DNA of 64,000 nt from Brucella pseudogrignonensis (GTDB lineage Bacteria; Pseudomonadota; Alphaproteobacteria; Rhizobiales; Rhizobiaceae): the NCBI RefSeq assembly GCF_002252525.1, contig NZ_NNRM01000039.1, positions 62,001-126,000 of the forward strand. Reading direction: 5' to 3'. The translations under genes and the position numbers were made by a program. Under the pieces are notes generated by a model, which worked only from the letters and a program-made list of their open reading frames with translations, was not told the DNA's origin and searched no databases. Below, in pieces: positions 43,902-55,711 of this stretch; position 1 is the first letter of the stretch; every line of letters begins with the position of its first letter.

Positions 43902-43962
43902 GTGATTTCTCCTTTTATCGCGACGCCATCGTCGCCGTTTCGTTTGAGTTCGGGAGAAGACT

Positions 43963-45033
43963 TCAGACAGGAAAACCCAATCCTGCTGCGGATTGTTCCT
44001 GAATTTTTTCATTCATCGGTGCATCAGCATTGGCAAGGGCGCGGCCGTCCTGATCAAACCGGTGCATATGCGCGGCCATTGGTTTGATCGACACCGCCAT
44101 TCCAGGCATTCGCTGCGAAACGCCGCTTTCACGAACCACAACCGGCTCATCAAGCCCCAGCTCAACATAGACGAAGCTGTCGGAACCCAGAATTTCCGAA
44201 TGAATGACCCGACCACTCCAACAACCGTCCTCCCCGACAAACACCAAGTGCTCGGGCCTTATCCCAACCGTCGGCGCTCCGAACGGCGCTGCATGCTTGC
44301 CAGAGAGCAAGTTCATCTTTGGCGAACCAATGAAGGATGCGACAAAGATCGAATTGGGATATTGATAGAGCTCAAGCGGCGTTCCGATCTGTTCAACCCG
44401 CCCATCACGCAAAACACAGATCCGGTCGGCCAATGTCATCGCCTCGACCTGATCATGGGTCACATAGATCATCGTGGTTCCCGTCATGCTCTGGTGCAGC
44501 TTTGCGATTTCGAGCCGCGTCGCAACCCGCAAGCCGGCGTCCAGATTGGAGAGCGGCTCATCAAACAGAAACAGTTTCGGGTCGCGGACAATCGCGCGAC
44601 CGATTGCAACCCGCTGTCTTTGGCCACCGGAAAGCTGGCGCGGCAACCGGCCAAGATAGGGGGTCAGCTGCAACATCTCGGCAGCCTGCTCAATACGATG
44701 CTTGCAAGCCTGTCTGCTGCTGCCGGCAAGCTGCATTCCGAACGCCATGTTTTGATAGACCGTCATATGGGGATAAAGCGCATAGGATTGAAACACCATC
44801 GCGACACCGCGTTTGGATGGGCTCAGGCCATTGACCTCGACACCATCCATCAAAAGGCTGCCAGAGGTGATATCTTCAAGCCCGGCGATCAACCGCAAAA
44901 GGGTCGACTTGCCACATCCCGACGGACCGACGAACACCATGAATTCGCCAGCACGGATATCCATGTCCACGCCTTTGATGACCTCGAATGTCCCGAATGA
45001 CTTGCGCAGATTGCGCAGTTGCAGATCAGCCAT
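43963..45033 (-). CDS. thuK: Carbohydrate ABC transporter ATPase (ThuK-like)
   Basis: 356 residues of the MalK/UgpC group: [45 protein letters not shown], and a C-terminal regulatory domain ([10 protein letters not shown]). It directly follows two permease genes. The gene lies 60 bases ahead of the ThuA-like gene. The transporter set is complete except for an intact binding protein. Confidence 0.9.
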   Translation of the reverse strand: MADLQLRNLRKSFGTFEVIKGVDMDIRAGEFMVFVGPSGCGKSTLLRLIAGLEDITSGSLLMDGVEVNGLSPSKRGVAMVFQSYALYPHMTVYQNMAFGMQLAGSSRQACKHRIEQAAEMLQLTPYLGRLPRQLSGGQRQRVAIGRAIVRDPKLFLFDEPLSNLDAGLRVATRLEIAKLHQSMTGTTMIYVTHDQVEAMTLADRICVLRDGRVEQIGTPLELYQYPNSIFVASFIGSPKMNLLSGKHAAPFGAPTVGIRPEHLVFVGEDGCWSGRVIHSEILGSDSFVYVELGLDEPVVVRESGVSQRMPGMAVSIKPMAAHMHRFDQDGRALANADAPMNEKIQEQSAAGLGFPV

Positions 45034-45042
45034 AGTAATTTC

Positions 45043-45873
45043 CTATACTTTCACGCCACCGGCCGTCAGACCCGATACGATCCGCCGCTGAAAGATGAGA
45101 ACAAGGATGACAAGCGGCACAGTCACAATCACCGATGCCGCCATGATATTGCCCCAGGGGATTTCGAACTGCGAACTGCCCGACAACAAGGCAATCGCGA
45201 CCGGAACCGTGCGCTGCTCGGCAGAGGCCGTGAAGGTCAACGCGAACAGGAATTCATTCCAGGCGGAGATGAACGCAAGCAGCCCTGTTGTCACAAGCGC
45301 TGGCCACATCAGCGGCATGAACACTCTTGTAATGATGACAAACGGTGTCGCGCCGTCAACAATCGCTGCCTCCTCGATTTCCACCGGCAAATCGCGCATG
45401 AAAGTCGTTAAGACCCAGACGGTGAAGGGAAGCGTAAAGATCATATAGGAGAAAATGAGCGCCAGTGGCGTGTTGAAGATACCCAGAAAGCGGATCAACT
45501 CGAACAAGCCGGCCAGAACCGCAATCTGCGGAAACATCGAGACCGACAGAATGGTGAGCAATAACAGTCCACGCCCGCGAAAACGCACCCGCGCCAGCGC
45601 ATAGGCGGCTGAAACAGCCAGCAGCAGCGACAAGACCACCAACACTGTCGCCACCAGCAGCGAGTTTGCCAGACTGCGCAGGAAGCCACCCTTTGCCAGC
45701 ACCGCTGCATAATTATGAAGCGAAAAATGTCCAGGCCAGAAATCAACCACGAAAAGCGCGGTGCCGGATTTGAAACTGGTCAGGATTGCGTAATAAAATG
45801 GAAACACAGCGATCACGATGATGACCGCCACAGCCAGATAAAACCCCAGGAACTTCACCGCTCGCATCCTCAT
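45043..45873 (-). CDS. thuG: Carbohydrate ABC transporter permease (ThuG-like)
   Basis: 276 residues, six membrane segments, MalG-type EAA loop (EEAAIVDGATPFVIITRVFMPLMWP). The start overlaps the ThuF-like stop by four bases (ATGA), so the two permeases are translationally coupled. It should form the importer channel with ThuF and use ThuK for energy. Confidence 0.9.
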   Translation of the reverse strand: MRMRAVKFLGFYLAVAVIIVIAVFPFYYAILTSFKSGTALFVVDFWPGHFSLHNYAAVLAKGGFLRSLANSLLVATVLVVLSLLLAVSAAYALARVRFRGRGLLLLTILSVSMFPQIAVLAGLFELIRFLGIFNTPLALIFSYMIFTLPFTVWVLTTFMRDLPVEIEEAAIVDGATPFVIITRVFMPLMWPALVTTGLLAFISAWNEFLFALTFTASAEQRTVPVAIALLSGSSQFEIPWGNIMAASVIVTVPLVILVLIFQRRIVSGLTAGGVKV

Positions 45874-46850
45874 TCCCCCCGACTGGCAATACTTACACGC
45901 CCGAAAAACATGTAGATGAGGGTGATGGCCGCGATGATCACAAACAACATCGTCGATGCCGTCGCGCCATAGGCGAATGTGTCAAAGTCGAAAAGATTTT
46001 CGCGCGCAAACACCGACATTGTCTTGGTCTGTGCATTGTTGGTGGTCAGAACATAGATTAAATCGAAAATCCGCAGGGCATCGAGCATCCGGAAGATCAC
46101 AGCAACCATCAAGGCCGGCCGGATCAGCGGCAGTGTCACGCGCCAGAAGACCTTGATTGGATGCACGCCATCGACCCGTGCTGCCTCATAAATATCGGAT
46201 GGAACCATCTGCAGACCGGCAAGGATCAACAGCGCCATGAACGGTGTTGTCTTCCAGACATCCACGATGAGAATGGCAATAATTGCAGTGTCCGGATTGG
46301 CGGTCCAGGCGATTTTCTGACTGATCAGACCCAGGCCGAGCAGAATATGGTTCAGGATGCCGAACTGATCATTGAGCATCCATGCCCACATTTTTCCCGA
46401 GACGATGGTCGGTATCGCCCAGGGGATCAGAATAGCTGCCCTTACAAGCCCGCGTCCCGGAAAACGCGCATTGAGAACCAGCGCCACGATCAAGCCGAAA
46501 ATGGTTTCGAGACTAACCGAAATAAAGGTAAAACTGATGGTGTTCCACACCGCACCCCACCACGCCGGATCCGCCAGAAGTCCGCGATAGACCGTGCGCC
46601 CGCTCTTCAGCGTTACCCAGGACAGGTAATTCTTGAAGCCGACAAATTCCGCGCCCGCGAGATTGGTCAGCGATGCATTCGTGAAGCTGAAGCAAATGGT
46701 TCTCATGAGCGGCCAGCCCGCCACCAACGCAAGCACAAGCAAGGTCGGCGCCAGGAACAGCCAGGCCGCGCGGATGCGCGCCCGCTTCAAATCAGAATGC
46801 CGCGGGCCGATTGCGCGTGCGGGTGAAACATCAATCGAAGTCTCTGCCAT
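45870..46850 (-). CDS. thuF: Carbohydrate ABC transporter permease (ThuF-like)
   Basis: 326 residues. A basic N-terminus is followed by hydrophobic segments (AAWLFLAPTLLVLALVAGWPL and others) and the MalF-type EAA loop EAARVDGVHPIKVFWRVTLPLIRP. It is now the first intact gene of the thu-like operon. Upstream lies a 7-bp-stem hairpin (46887-46914), as often found after a binding-protein gene, and then only a remnant of that gene. Confidence 0.9.
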   Translation of the reverse strand: MAETSIDVSPARAIGPRHSDLKRARIRAAWLFLAPTLLVLALVAGWPLMRTICFSFTNASLTNLAGAEFVGFKNYLSWVTLKSGRTVYRGLLADPAWWGAVWNTISFTFISVSLETIFGLIVALVLNARFPGRGLVRAAILIPWAIPTIVSGKMWAWMLNDQFGILNHILLGLGLISQKIAWTANPDTAIIAILIVDVWKTTPFMALLILAGLQMVPSDIYEAARVDGVHPIKVFWRVTLPLIRPALMVAVIFRMLDALRIFDLIYVLTTNNAQTKTMSVFARENLFDFDTFAYGATASTMLFVIIAAITLIYMFFGRVSIASRGE

Positions 46851-46929
46851 TCTCGTCCTCCGGCTCTGCTTGCTCCTCGATTAAAACGTTCGGATCGCTT
46901 GGGGAACCCGAACGCCGCTTGATGCGTCG

Positions 46930-47095
46930 CTACCAGCCGGATCCTTCGAGTTCCGTCAGTTCGACCTCAAGCATTTCGAGATTCTCCGCAGCCGTTCCCT
47001 GTCCAGAAAGCGTTCTGTGGACCCCATTCCAGAATTTCGACGACACTTCATTATACTTGACCTTCGTCGCCGCCGACGGCCGTGGCACCGCATTG
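46930..47095 (-). pseudogene. thuE: Remnant (C-terminal ~50 residues) of a ThuE-like sugar-binding protein
   Basis: The minus-strand frame ending at TAG 46930 reads VPRPSAATKVKYNEVSSKFW and ends AENLEMLEVELTEL-EGSGW, the characteristic C-terminus of trehalose/maltose-type binding proteins of rhizobia. Upstream of about 47095 the similarity stops at once and no signal peptide or start exists. An intact gene would need about 400 codons. The operon therefore lost its binding protein by a deletion that left the 3' end and the following hairpin. The transporter may be non-functional or borrow another binding protein. Confidence 0.65.
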
Positions 47096-47260
47096 TGCCA
47101 GGATGATCCAGCCATTGTCCTCACGAACCGCCACAAAATCTCCGGTCCCTTTGCCTCAATCGCGCCAGCCAGTGCATTTAACCTCGATTGCCTTCGTTCC
47201 CGGATTGGAACTGACAGAACGGATTCCTTGCAGGGCGCGGAACCCCCGATTGCAAGCGCA
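47096..47260 (-). pseudogene. Possible second gene remnant fused to the thuE remnant
   Basis: On the minus strand, in a frame different from the thuE remnant, the DNA reads SSNPGTKAIEVKCTGWRD, a TGA (47158-47156) where Trp would fit, then GKGTGDFVAVREDNGWIILA up to about 47100. The text is strongly protein-like but interrupted and has no clear start. I do not recognise the family. It meets the thuE remnant at about 47095, the apparent deletion junction. Confidence 0.3.
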
Positions 47261-47570
47261 CAACTGCAATATTCCCCGCACTTAGCAACAGCAGTGCCGT
47301 ATCAAGACCCATATCAGCTTTCCCCTATCCTCTTTGAATCTGCACATCGATTTCCTTTCGATCATGCTCCCTGCGCGCGCCCGTCGAACGGGCCGTCGCC
47401 AGAGCCAGCAATGGGCCAGCTGCGACAACACAACCGCTATGGCTACGATGGCTGTGCACAACAACAATGTTGATTGCCAAGGCTCAAAGCCTTATGAAAA
47501 CCGCAAACCTGCAACAATCACGCGGTGCGCAGTCTTTTCGCGCCCCTTCAAATAGAGCGTCGAGATCACA
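47261..47570. other. Upstream region of acnB
   Basis: About 310 bases with no supported gene. It must carry the acnB promoter; no clear consensus element was found. The ribosome site before ATG 47571 is weak (GAG). Confidence 0.35.
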
Positions 47571-50360
<2,790 letters not shown>

Positions 50361-50390
50361 GCGCGCCGCACCATCACAGCGCCCTCATCA

Positions 50391-50424
50391 CGCCTCGCCC
50401 GATCCTTGCTGATCGGGCGAGGCG
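50391..50424 (+). terminator. Long hairpin after acnB
   Basis: CGCCTCGCCCGATC-CTTGCT-GATCGGGCGAGGCG is a perfect 14-bp stem 30 bases after the stop. It lacks a following T-run, so it is either an atypical terminator or an mRNA 3' stabiliser. Confidence 0.6.
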
Positions 50425-50960
50425 AAACCTTGCGATGACGCTTTTGCTTTCAAGCCGGTTGCTGCGCAAAAAATCTGCGCTCCGGATCCCGGATTGACAT
50501 GCGGCTTGCTTTTACCGCCTCGCCCGCTCTGCCGCCAGCTTTCTCCAATCGCAGGATAAAACCTTCGTTCAAGCCCTTTCAACGACCATGATCAAGCGGC
50601 ACCCGACCGCTGAAAATGCGAAGCGATCGACCCGCTTGCGCAAACCACAAAGGGTTCCACGTCGCAACTGCGCCATGCCGCAGCGCGCAAGCGAGCCCTC
50701 CTGCCATCGCACCGGATCTGCGGCTGTTTTTAAACGGTCCCAACCTCACCTTCTTTTCGACACGCCCGCGGTCCTCCATTGCTGCCCGGACCATCATCCA
50801 GCGCTCATGGGCAAGAAGCAGCTACGCAATTTTGTGTCGCATCCACGTCACTTTTGAGAAAAAGTAAAAAGCTCCGCCTGCAATGCATTGCAGTTTATTG
50901 CCGGATCAGTATAGGTAGGCCTTTGATCAATGCCGTGCGCGCGACAATGGCAAAGGAGCA
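50425..50960. other. Intergenic region upstream of the nitrate/sulfonate-type ABC operon
   Basis: About 540 bases with only overlapping unconvincing frames (for example minus 50579-50797, a basic product with no recognisable motif). I checked by eye for a guanidine-type or other familiar riboswitch and saw none. It should contain the operon promoter and leader. Confidence 0.35.
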
Positions 50961-51011
50961 ATGACGGTCCTGCAGTCCCCCCGCTTCGCGCGCCTGGAGG
51001 AGTGTTTATGA
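50961..51011 (+). CDS. Candidate leader peptide 1 (16 aa)
   Basis: ATG 50961 is preceded by AAAGGAGC at good spacing. It encodes MTVLQSPRFARLEECL and its TGA overlaps the ATG of the next small ORF (ATGA). The strong ribosome site and coupled ending argue for real translation. Confidence 0.5.
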   Translation: MTVLQSPRFARLEECL

Positions 51012-51064
51012 GAGAAAATCCCAGCCGCGCCAATATCCAGCCAGGCCCATGCCACCATGGTTAA
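51008..51064 (+). CDS. Candidate leader peptide 2 (18 aa)
   Basis: ATG 51008 has GGAGGAG just upstream. It encodes MRENPSRANIQPGPCHHG; its TAA (51062-51064) overlaps the start of the ABC ATPase gene at 51057. The ATPase lacks its own ribosome site, so its translation is probably coupled to this ORF. Confidence 0.5.
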   Translation: MRENPSRANIQPGPCHHG

Positions 51065-51902
51065 GAGTTCTTCTGCGAGCCAGCAAACCATCCTGCCCTT
51101 ACCAGCGATCAATCTCAACAATGTGCAGATCTCCTTCGCCCTCGCCAATGGCCAGCGCTTCGACGCAGTCGCGGAAAGCAATCTGCAGGTTGCCGATCAT
51201 GAGTTTGTCGCCATTGTCGGACCGACCGGCTGTGGCAAGTCAACCTTGCTCAATGCCGTTGCAGGTCTGCTGGTGCCGGCCAGTGGCCGCGTCGAAATCG
51301 AAGGCCAGCCGCTGCGCTGTCTTAATCGCAAGGCCGGCTATCTGTTTCAGCAAGATGCACTGATGCCATGGAAAACCGTGCTCGAAAATGTGGCGATCGG
51401 CCTCGAAGTCGCCGGGACGGCGAAGGCCGATGCGCGCGCTAAGGCCGAGCAATGGTTAACCAAGGTCGGACTTGCGAATTTCGGGGATCGCTATCCGCAC
51501 ATGTTGTCCGGCGGCCAGCGCAAACGCGTTGGCTTGGCGCAGGTGCTGATCCGCAATCCCAAATATCTGCTGATGGATGAACCCTTCGGACCGCTCGATG
51601 CGCAAACCCGCGTCATCATGGGCGATCTTCTGCTGGATCTGTGGTCGCAGGACAAGAAGGCGGTGATGTTTGTCACCCATGATCTTGAGGAAGCCATCGC
51701 GCTGGCCGATCGGGTCGTCATCATGTCGGCCGGTCCGCGTGCCCGCATCATGGCCGAATATAGGATCCCGCTCGAGCGCCCGCGCGAAATCTCGGAAATT
51801 CGCCTGCTCGACGCGTTCCATGACATCCATCGCGAAATCTGGAACGCTCTGAAGGACGAAGTGCTTAAAGCCTATCAGCAGACAAGCGGAGCAAGAGCAT
51901 GA
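51057..51902 (+). CDS. Nitrate/sulfonate/taurine-type ABC transporter ATPase (SsuB/TauB-like)
   Basis: 281 residues. Walker A GPTGCGKST, Q-loop FQQDALMPWKTV, signature LSGGQRKRVGLAQVL, Walker B LLMDEPFGPLDAQTR and switch VTHDLEEAIALADRV are intact; the DALMPW and PFGPLDAQ segments typify the SsuB/TauB/NrtD group. ATG 51057 has no ribosome site and overlaps the stop of a small upstream ORF, so initiation is likely coupled. It overlaps the permease gene by four bases. Substrate may be a sulfonate, a pyrimidine precursor or another small anion or amine. Confidence 0.92.
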   Translation: MVKSSSASQQTILPLPAINLNNVQISFALANGQRFDAVAESNLQVADHEFVAIVGPTGCGKSTLLNAVAGLLVPASGRVEIEGQPLRCLNRKAGYLFQQDALMPWKTVLENVAIGLEVAGTAKADARAKAEQWLTKVGLANFGDRYPHMLSGGQRKRVGLAQVLIRNPKYLLMDEPFGPLDAQTRVIMGDLLLDLWSQDKKAVMFVTHDLEEAIALADRVVIMSAGPRARIMAEYRIPLERPREISEIRLLDAFHDIHREIWNALKDEVLKAYQQTSGARA

Positions 51903-52690
51903 AAAAGCCGGCACTATTCCTGGCTCAGCTGAGCGTTGCGGTCATTCTGCTGCTGGTCTGGCACGTGTTTACCGCAACCCATCTGTTGGGTAACCCTGCA
52001 AAAAGCCAGTTCTTCTTTTCAACGCCCGTCGATGTCGCCGCGCGCATCTATAAATGGTTTGTCGAAGGCACCATCTGGTATCATCTCGGCATCACCTTGC
52101 TTGAAGCGATGCTGGCATTTTTTATCGGTTCAGCCGGCGGTGTGCTGATTGGCTTCTGGTTCGCCCGCAAACCGGTGCTGGCTGCCATCTTTGACCCCTA
52201 TGTGAAGGCCGCCAATTCCCTGCCACGCGTGGTTCTTGCACCTATTTTTGCGCTGTGGCTAGGCCTTGGCATCTGGTCGAAGGTCGCGCTTGGCGTGTCT
52301 CTGGTATTCTTCATCGTGTTCTTCAATGTCTATCAGGGCGTCAAGGAAGTGAACCAGACCGTCTTGTCGAACGCGCGCATGCTCGGCATGAATGAACGTC
52401 AGCTGTTGCGCAATGTCTATTTGCCCTCCGCGCTGTCCTGGATGTTCTCCAGCCTGCACACAGCCGTTGGATTTGCAGTGGTCGGTGCGGTGGTCGGTGA
52501 ATATCTCGGCTCCTCGGCAGGTCTGGGCTACCTTATTCATCAGGCTGAAGGCGTGTTCGATGTCACCGGCGTCTTTGCCGGCATGTTCGTGCTAACGGCC
52601 TTTGTGTTGTTGATCGACTGGGTGGTTTCCCTGGTCGAGGAACGATTGCTCATCTGGCGGCCCAAGACCGCCAGCGCGAACGGCGCCTGA
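51899..52690 (+). CDS. Nitrate/sulfonate/taurine-type ABC transporter permease (SsuC-like)
   Basis: 263 residues with about six membrane segments. The EAA-like loop is LSNARMLGMNERQLLRNVYLPSALSWMFSSL, typical of SsuC/TauC permeases. The start overlaps the ATPase stop (ATGA). It should form the channel for the ligand captured by the binding protein encoded 37 bases downstream. Confidence 0.92.
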   Translation: MKKPALFLAQLSVAVILLLVWHVFTATHLLGNPAKSQFFFSTPVDVAARIYKWFVEGTIWYHLGITLLEAMLAFFIGSAGGVLIGFWFARKPVLAAIFDPYVKAANSLPRVVLAPIFALWLGLGIWSKVALGVSLVFFIVFFNVYQGVKEVNQTVLSNARMLGMNERQLLRNVYLPSALSWMFSSLHTAVGFAVVGAVVGEYLGSSAGLGYLIHQAEGVFDVTGVFAGMFVLTAFVLLIDWVVSLVEERLLIWRPKTASANGA

Positions 52691-52726
52691 GATCGGGCGC
52701 TTCAACATATTTTAAGGAGGAAGGCC

Positions 52727-53767
52727 ATGAATTTTACCCGCAGAGATCTGTTGCTCGGCGCAGCAGCGATGGGAATAGCCAATCTCGCAACCCGTCTGCC
52801 CGCCTATGCCCAGGACGCATCGGCAACCCCGGAAAAGCCGGAACTGATGTTTGGCGTCGGCGGCAAGCCGCTGTTCTACTACCTGCCGCTGACCATTGCC
52901 GAGCGCAAGGGCTTCTTCAAGGAGGAAGGGCTTTCGGTCACCGTCAATGATTTTGGCGGCGGTGCAAAATCACTGCAGGCTCTGATCGGTGGCTCGGTCG
53001 ATGTGGTTACCGGCGCCTATGAACACACAATTCGCATGCAAAATCGCGGCCAGGATATCAAGGCAATCTGCGAACTTGGCCAGTTTCCCGGCATCTGCAT
53101 CGCGGTGCGCAAGGACCTCGCCAACGACATCAAAACCATTGCCGACCTCAAAGGACAGAATGTCGGGGTGACCGCACCAGGGTCTTCAACCTCGCTGTTC
53201 CTGCAATATGCATTGATTAAGAACGGCCTGGCGGCTGATGACGCGTCAATCATCGGTGTCGGCGGCGGCGCCAGCGCTGTGGCAGCCGTCAAGAAGGGTG
53301 AAATCGCCGCCCTAGTGCACCTCGATCCGGTCATCACCCGTCTCGAGGTCGATGGTGATATCTCGATCCTTCTCGACACCCGCACGGAAGCCGGAACCCG
53401 CGCCTTGTTCGGCGGCACAAACCCGGCTGCCATCACCTATGTCCAGCAAAGCTTTATCGACGCAAACCCCGTCACCACCCAGCGCGTTGTCAATGCCTTT
53501 GTCAAATCACTGAACTGGATTCACCAGGCATCCGCTGATGATGTGGCCGATACGGTGCCGGAAGAATACCTGCTGGGTGACCGCGCCCTCTATAAGACCG
53601 GGTTTGAGAAATCGCGCGCCATGTATTCACAAAAAGGCATCATCGCCGCCGATGGTTTTGACAGCATGATGAACATGCTCAAGGCGCTCGATCCCGAACT
53701 GGCCAATTCAAAGATCACATTCGCCCAGACCTTTGATCCACGTTTTGCGCAAGCGGCCAAGACGTAA
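52727..53767 (+). CDS. Periplasmic binding protein, NMT1/SsuA-like, with Tat-type signal
   Basis: 346 residues, ribosome site AAGGAGGAAGG. The N-terminus has a twin-arginine motif (TRRDLLLGAAAMG) and a cleavage region near AYAQD at about residue 28. The mature domain is of the NMT1/THI5-like binding family: FYYLPLTIAERKGFFKEEGL, FGGGAKSLQALIGGSVDVVTG, APGSSTSLFLQYALIKNGL and VHLDPVITRLE. A Tat signal suggests folding before export. It is the third gene of the importer operon and is followed by a strong hairpin. Confidence 0.9.
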   Translation: MNFTRRDLLLGAAAMGIANLATRLPAYAQDASATPEKPELMFGVGGKPLFYYLPLTIAERKGFFKEEGLSVTVNDFGGGAKSLQALIGGSVDVVTGAYEHTIRMQNRGQDIKAICELGQFPGICIAVRKDLANDIKTIADLKGQNVGVTAPGSSTSLFLQYALIKNGLAADDASIIGVGGGASAVAAVKKGEIAALVHLDPVITRLEVDGDISILLDTRTEAGTRALFGGTNPAAITYVQQSFIDANPVTTQRVVNAFVKSLNWIHQASADDVADTVPEEYLLGDRALYKTGFEKSRAMYSQKGIIAADGFDSMMNMLKALDPELANSKITFAQTFDPRFAQAAKT

Positions 53768-53786
53768 CAGCGTTAAAACAGCATCA

Positions 53787-53819
53787 GCTGTTCCGGCAAG
53801 CCTGTGCTGCCGGAACAGC
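53787..53819 (+). terminator. Hairpin after the binding-protein gene
   Basis: GCTGTTCCGGCA-N9-TGCCGGAACAGC is a perfect 12-bp stem 19 bases after the stop, without a T-run. It probably ends or protects the operon transcript. Confidence 0.6.
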
Positions 53820-53946
53820 CCGAGACCAACCTTGAACGACCTTTGATGGCGGCAGACGACAATTCCAGATGAATTGATCAACCCATCGAACCAATTGCTC
53901 CGACGCGCGTTTAAAAATCGAAAATGCCGCGTGAAGGAACATCAAT

Positions 53947-55173
53947 TTGACGCAACAAGAAGCAACGCAGAAGCGACAATTGCGACAGTCCCAGCCCTAT
54001 TGGGAAACAACCCCGAAAATTACACTCACCACGCGACAAAAACCGTCGCGCCGTCACTATGATGTCGTGGTGGTCGGCGCCGGCATCAGTGGCGCGCTGA
54101 TCGCCCAGGCACTCATGGATGGCAAACGAAAAATCGCCATCTTTGACCGCCGCCGCCCGGTGTTTGGCAGCACAATGGCCAGCACGGCAATGCTGCAGCA
54201 TGAAATCGATGTTCCCTTGTTCAAGCTCAAGAAGCGTTTATCACCAAACGCCGCCGAGCGTATCTGGCAGCGCTCAGCGGACAGTGTCGACGCCTTGATC
54301 AAACTGACAGCCGAGCTGGATATCCATTGCTCGATGCAACGCAAGAAGGCCCTTTATCTAGCCGGCGACGAATACGGCGCACGCGCGCTTGGCCAGGAAG
54401 TCGAGGCGCGGCAGGCGATCGGTCTTCATGCTGAATTTCTTGATGCCCATATTTTGAAGGAACGCTTTGCGATCGACCGAACGGCTGCGATCGAAAGCGA
54501 TATGTCGGCCTCCGCCAATCCCGCCCAGTTGACCGCAGGTTTGTTACGGCACTGCCTGAAAGGTGGAATAGAAATCATTCGTGACATGGAAATCACCGAT
54601 TTTCTGAGCCTCAATCAGCAGGTCGCTCTTGCCACCGCGCAGGGCGCGGTGATAAGCGCCGGCGCTGTCGTGTTCTGCACCGGCTATCAATTCCTCAAAG
54701 CGCTGGCCCATAAAAATCACCAGATCATCTCGACCTGGGCGATCGCCGGCGCAAAGCAACAGCCCACCCCCGCCTGGCTGCGCGATTATCTGGTCTGGGA
54801 AGCCTCCGATCCCTATCTGTATTTTCGTAATGCGAGCGATGGCAGACTGATCGCCGGTGGCGAGGATGAAGCTTCTGAGACGGCGTTTGAGGATCCACAG
54901 AAAGCCGCACAAAAAAGCCAGACAATTGCGCGCAAAATCAGCCGGTTGATCGGCTGTGATGTCGGCAAGCCGGCTTATCAATGGTCGGCCGCCTTTGGCT
55001 CAACCCCGACCGGTACGCCGATGATCGGAGCCATTGAAGGCCATCCCAACGTCTATGCCGCCATGGGCTATGGTGGCAATGGCATCACATTCAGCAAGAT
55101 TGCCGCCGAAATTCTCGCCAAGGCGCTCAATGGCAAGGAAGATCGCGACGCAGCCCTCTTAGCCTTTCGATAG
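53947..55173 (+). CDS. FAD-dependent oxidoreductase (DAO family)
   Basis: 408 residues from TTG 53947, supported by GAAGGAAC at good spacing. The FAD motif VVVVGAGISGALIAQAL is near residues 39-55, followed by the adenine/ribose acidic strand (AIFDRRRP). The late DAO-type segments GRLIAGGEDE and YAAMGYGGNGITFSKIAAEIL are typical of GlpD/DadA-like amine or amino-acid oxidoreductases. The substrate is unknown. It stands alone between the ABC operon and the stress island. Confidence 0.85.
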   Translation: MTQQEATQKRQLRQSQPYWETTPKITLTTRQKPSRRHYDVVVVGAGISGALIAQALMDGKRKIAIFDRRRPVFGSTMASTAMLQHEIDVPLFKLKKRLSPNAAERIWQRSADSVDALIKLTAELDIHCSMQRKKALYLAGDEYGARALGQEVEARQAIGLHAEFLDAHILKERFAIDRTAAIESDMSASANPAQLTAGLLRHCLKGGIEIIRDMEITDFLSLNQQVALATAQGAVISAGAVVFCTGYQFLKALAHKNHQIISTWAIAGAKQQPTPAWLRDYLVWEASDPYLYFRNASDGRLIAGGEDEASETAFEDPQKAAQKSQTIARKISRLIGCDVGKPAYQWSAAFGSTPTGTPMIGAIEGHPNVYAAMGYGGNGITFSKIAAEILAKALNGKEDRDAALLAFR

Positions 55174-55224
55174 CTGAAGAAAGCGGCGTGCTGCGCGGGT
55201 TCATCCCCCAAGCCATAAGCCGAC

Positions 55225-55249
55225 GGAACAATCCGTACGGCGCGCGGTT
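55225..55249 (+). promoter_or_regulatory. EcfG/RpoE2-type promoter candidate for the 54-aa gene
   Basis: GGAAC (55225-55229), 16 bases, GGTT (55246-55249). This fits the rhizobial general-stress pattern GGAAC-N18-TT and lies 136 bases ahead of the small gene. Confidence 0.55.
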
Positions 55250-55384
55250 AACTTCCAAGACCGTCTGCAACCGCCCGGCTTCAAAACGGGACCGCGCTTG
55301 TGACGGTGATGATCCACAGATGCAATCGCCTTGAGCAAGGCAAGGATCTGACGCACCGACCTTTCAACTGGAGCAGAAAAACGC

Positions 55385-55549
55385 ATGACATCTCACCACA
55401 CCGATCCGCTCACCCAGGATGAAGACATCAAGTTTCTGGCTGAAAACTCCGATCTGTCGCCGCTTCAGGCCAAGGCGCTGATCGAAAAATTTGGCCGTGA
55501 CCGCGAAAAATTGCTTGAAGAGGCCAAGAATTTCAAGGCGGAGAGCTAA
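55385..55549 (+). CDS. Small conserved-looking acidic helical protein (54 aa)
   Basis: ATG 55385 to TAA 55549. The product has DEDIKFLAENSDLSPLQAKA, then LIEKFGRDREKLLEEAKNFK, giving two predicted amphipathic helices and no signal or membrane segment. Similar short proteins are common in Hyphomicrobiales but I cannot name a function. It has a ribosome-like GGAG 12 bases upstream and an EcfG-type promoter candidate. A hairpin (GCGTCTTCG / CGAAGACGC, 55559-55604) follows. Stress-induced expression is likely. Confidence 0.72.
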   Translation: MTSHHTDPLTQDEDIKFLAENSDLSPLQAKALIEKFGRDREKLLEEAKNFKAES

Positions 55550-55711
55550 GAGGCCGAGGCGTCTTCGTCCTGTGGCTGCCCTTTTCCGCCAGCAGCGAAG
55601 ACGCGCTGCGATCGCTGCGGCTGTCGCGCGCCAATCCGTAAGGTTTTAAGCGGCTATTTCAGCCTATCGACGCCCTTTGCGGCAACGCAGATGTCATCTG
55701 AGCAATAGCAC

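Noticed and set aside
50579-50797. 72-codon minus-strand frame in the acnB-ABC gap
   Set aside because: No ribosome site, no recognisable domain, and an overlapping plus-strand frame is equally open.
50700-51000. Possible guanidine or other riboswitch before the nitrate/sulfonate-type importer
   Set aside because: The conserved cores I remember for these riboswitches are not visible; the leader ORFs explain the region better.
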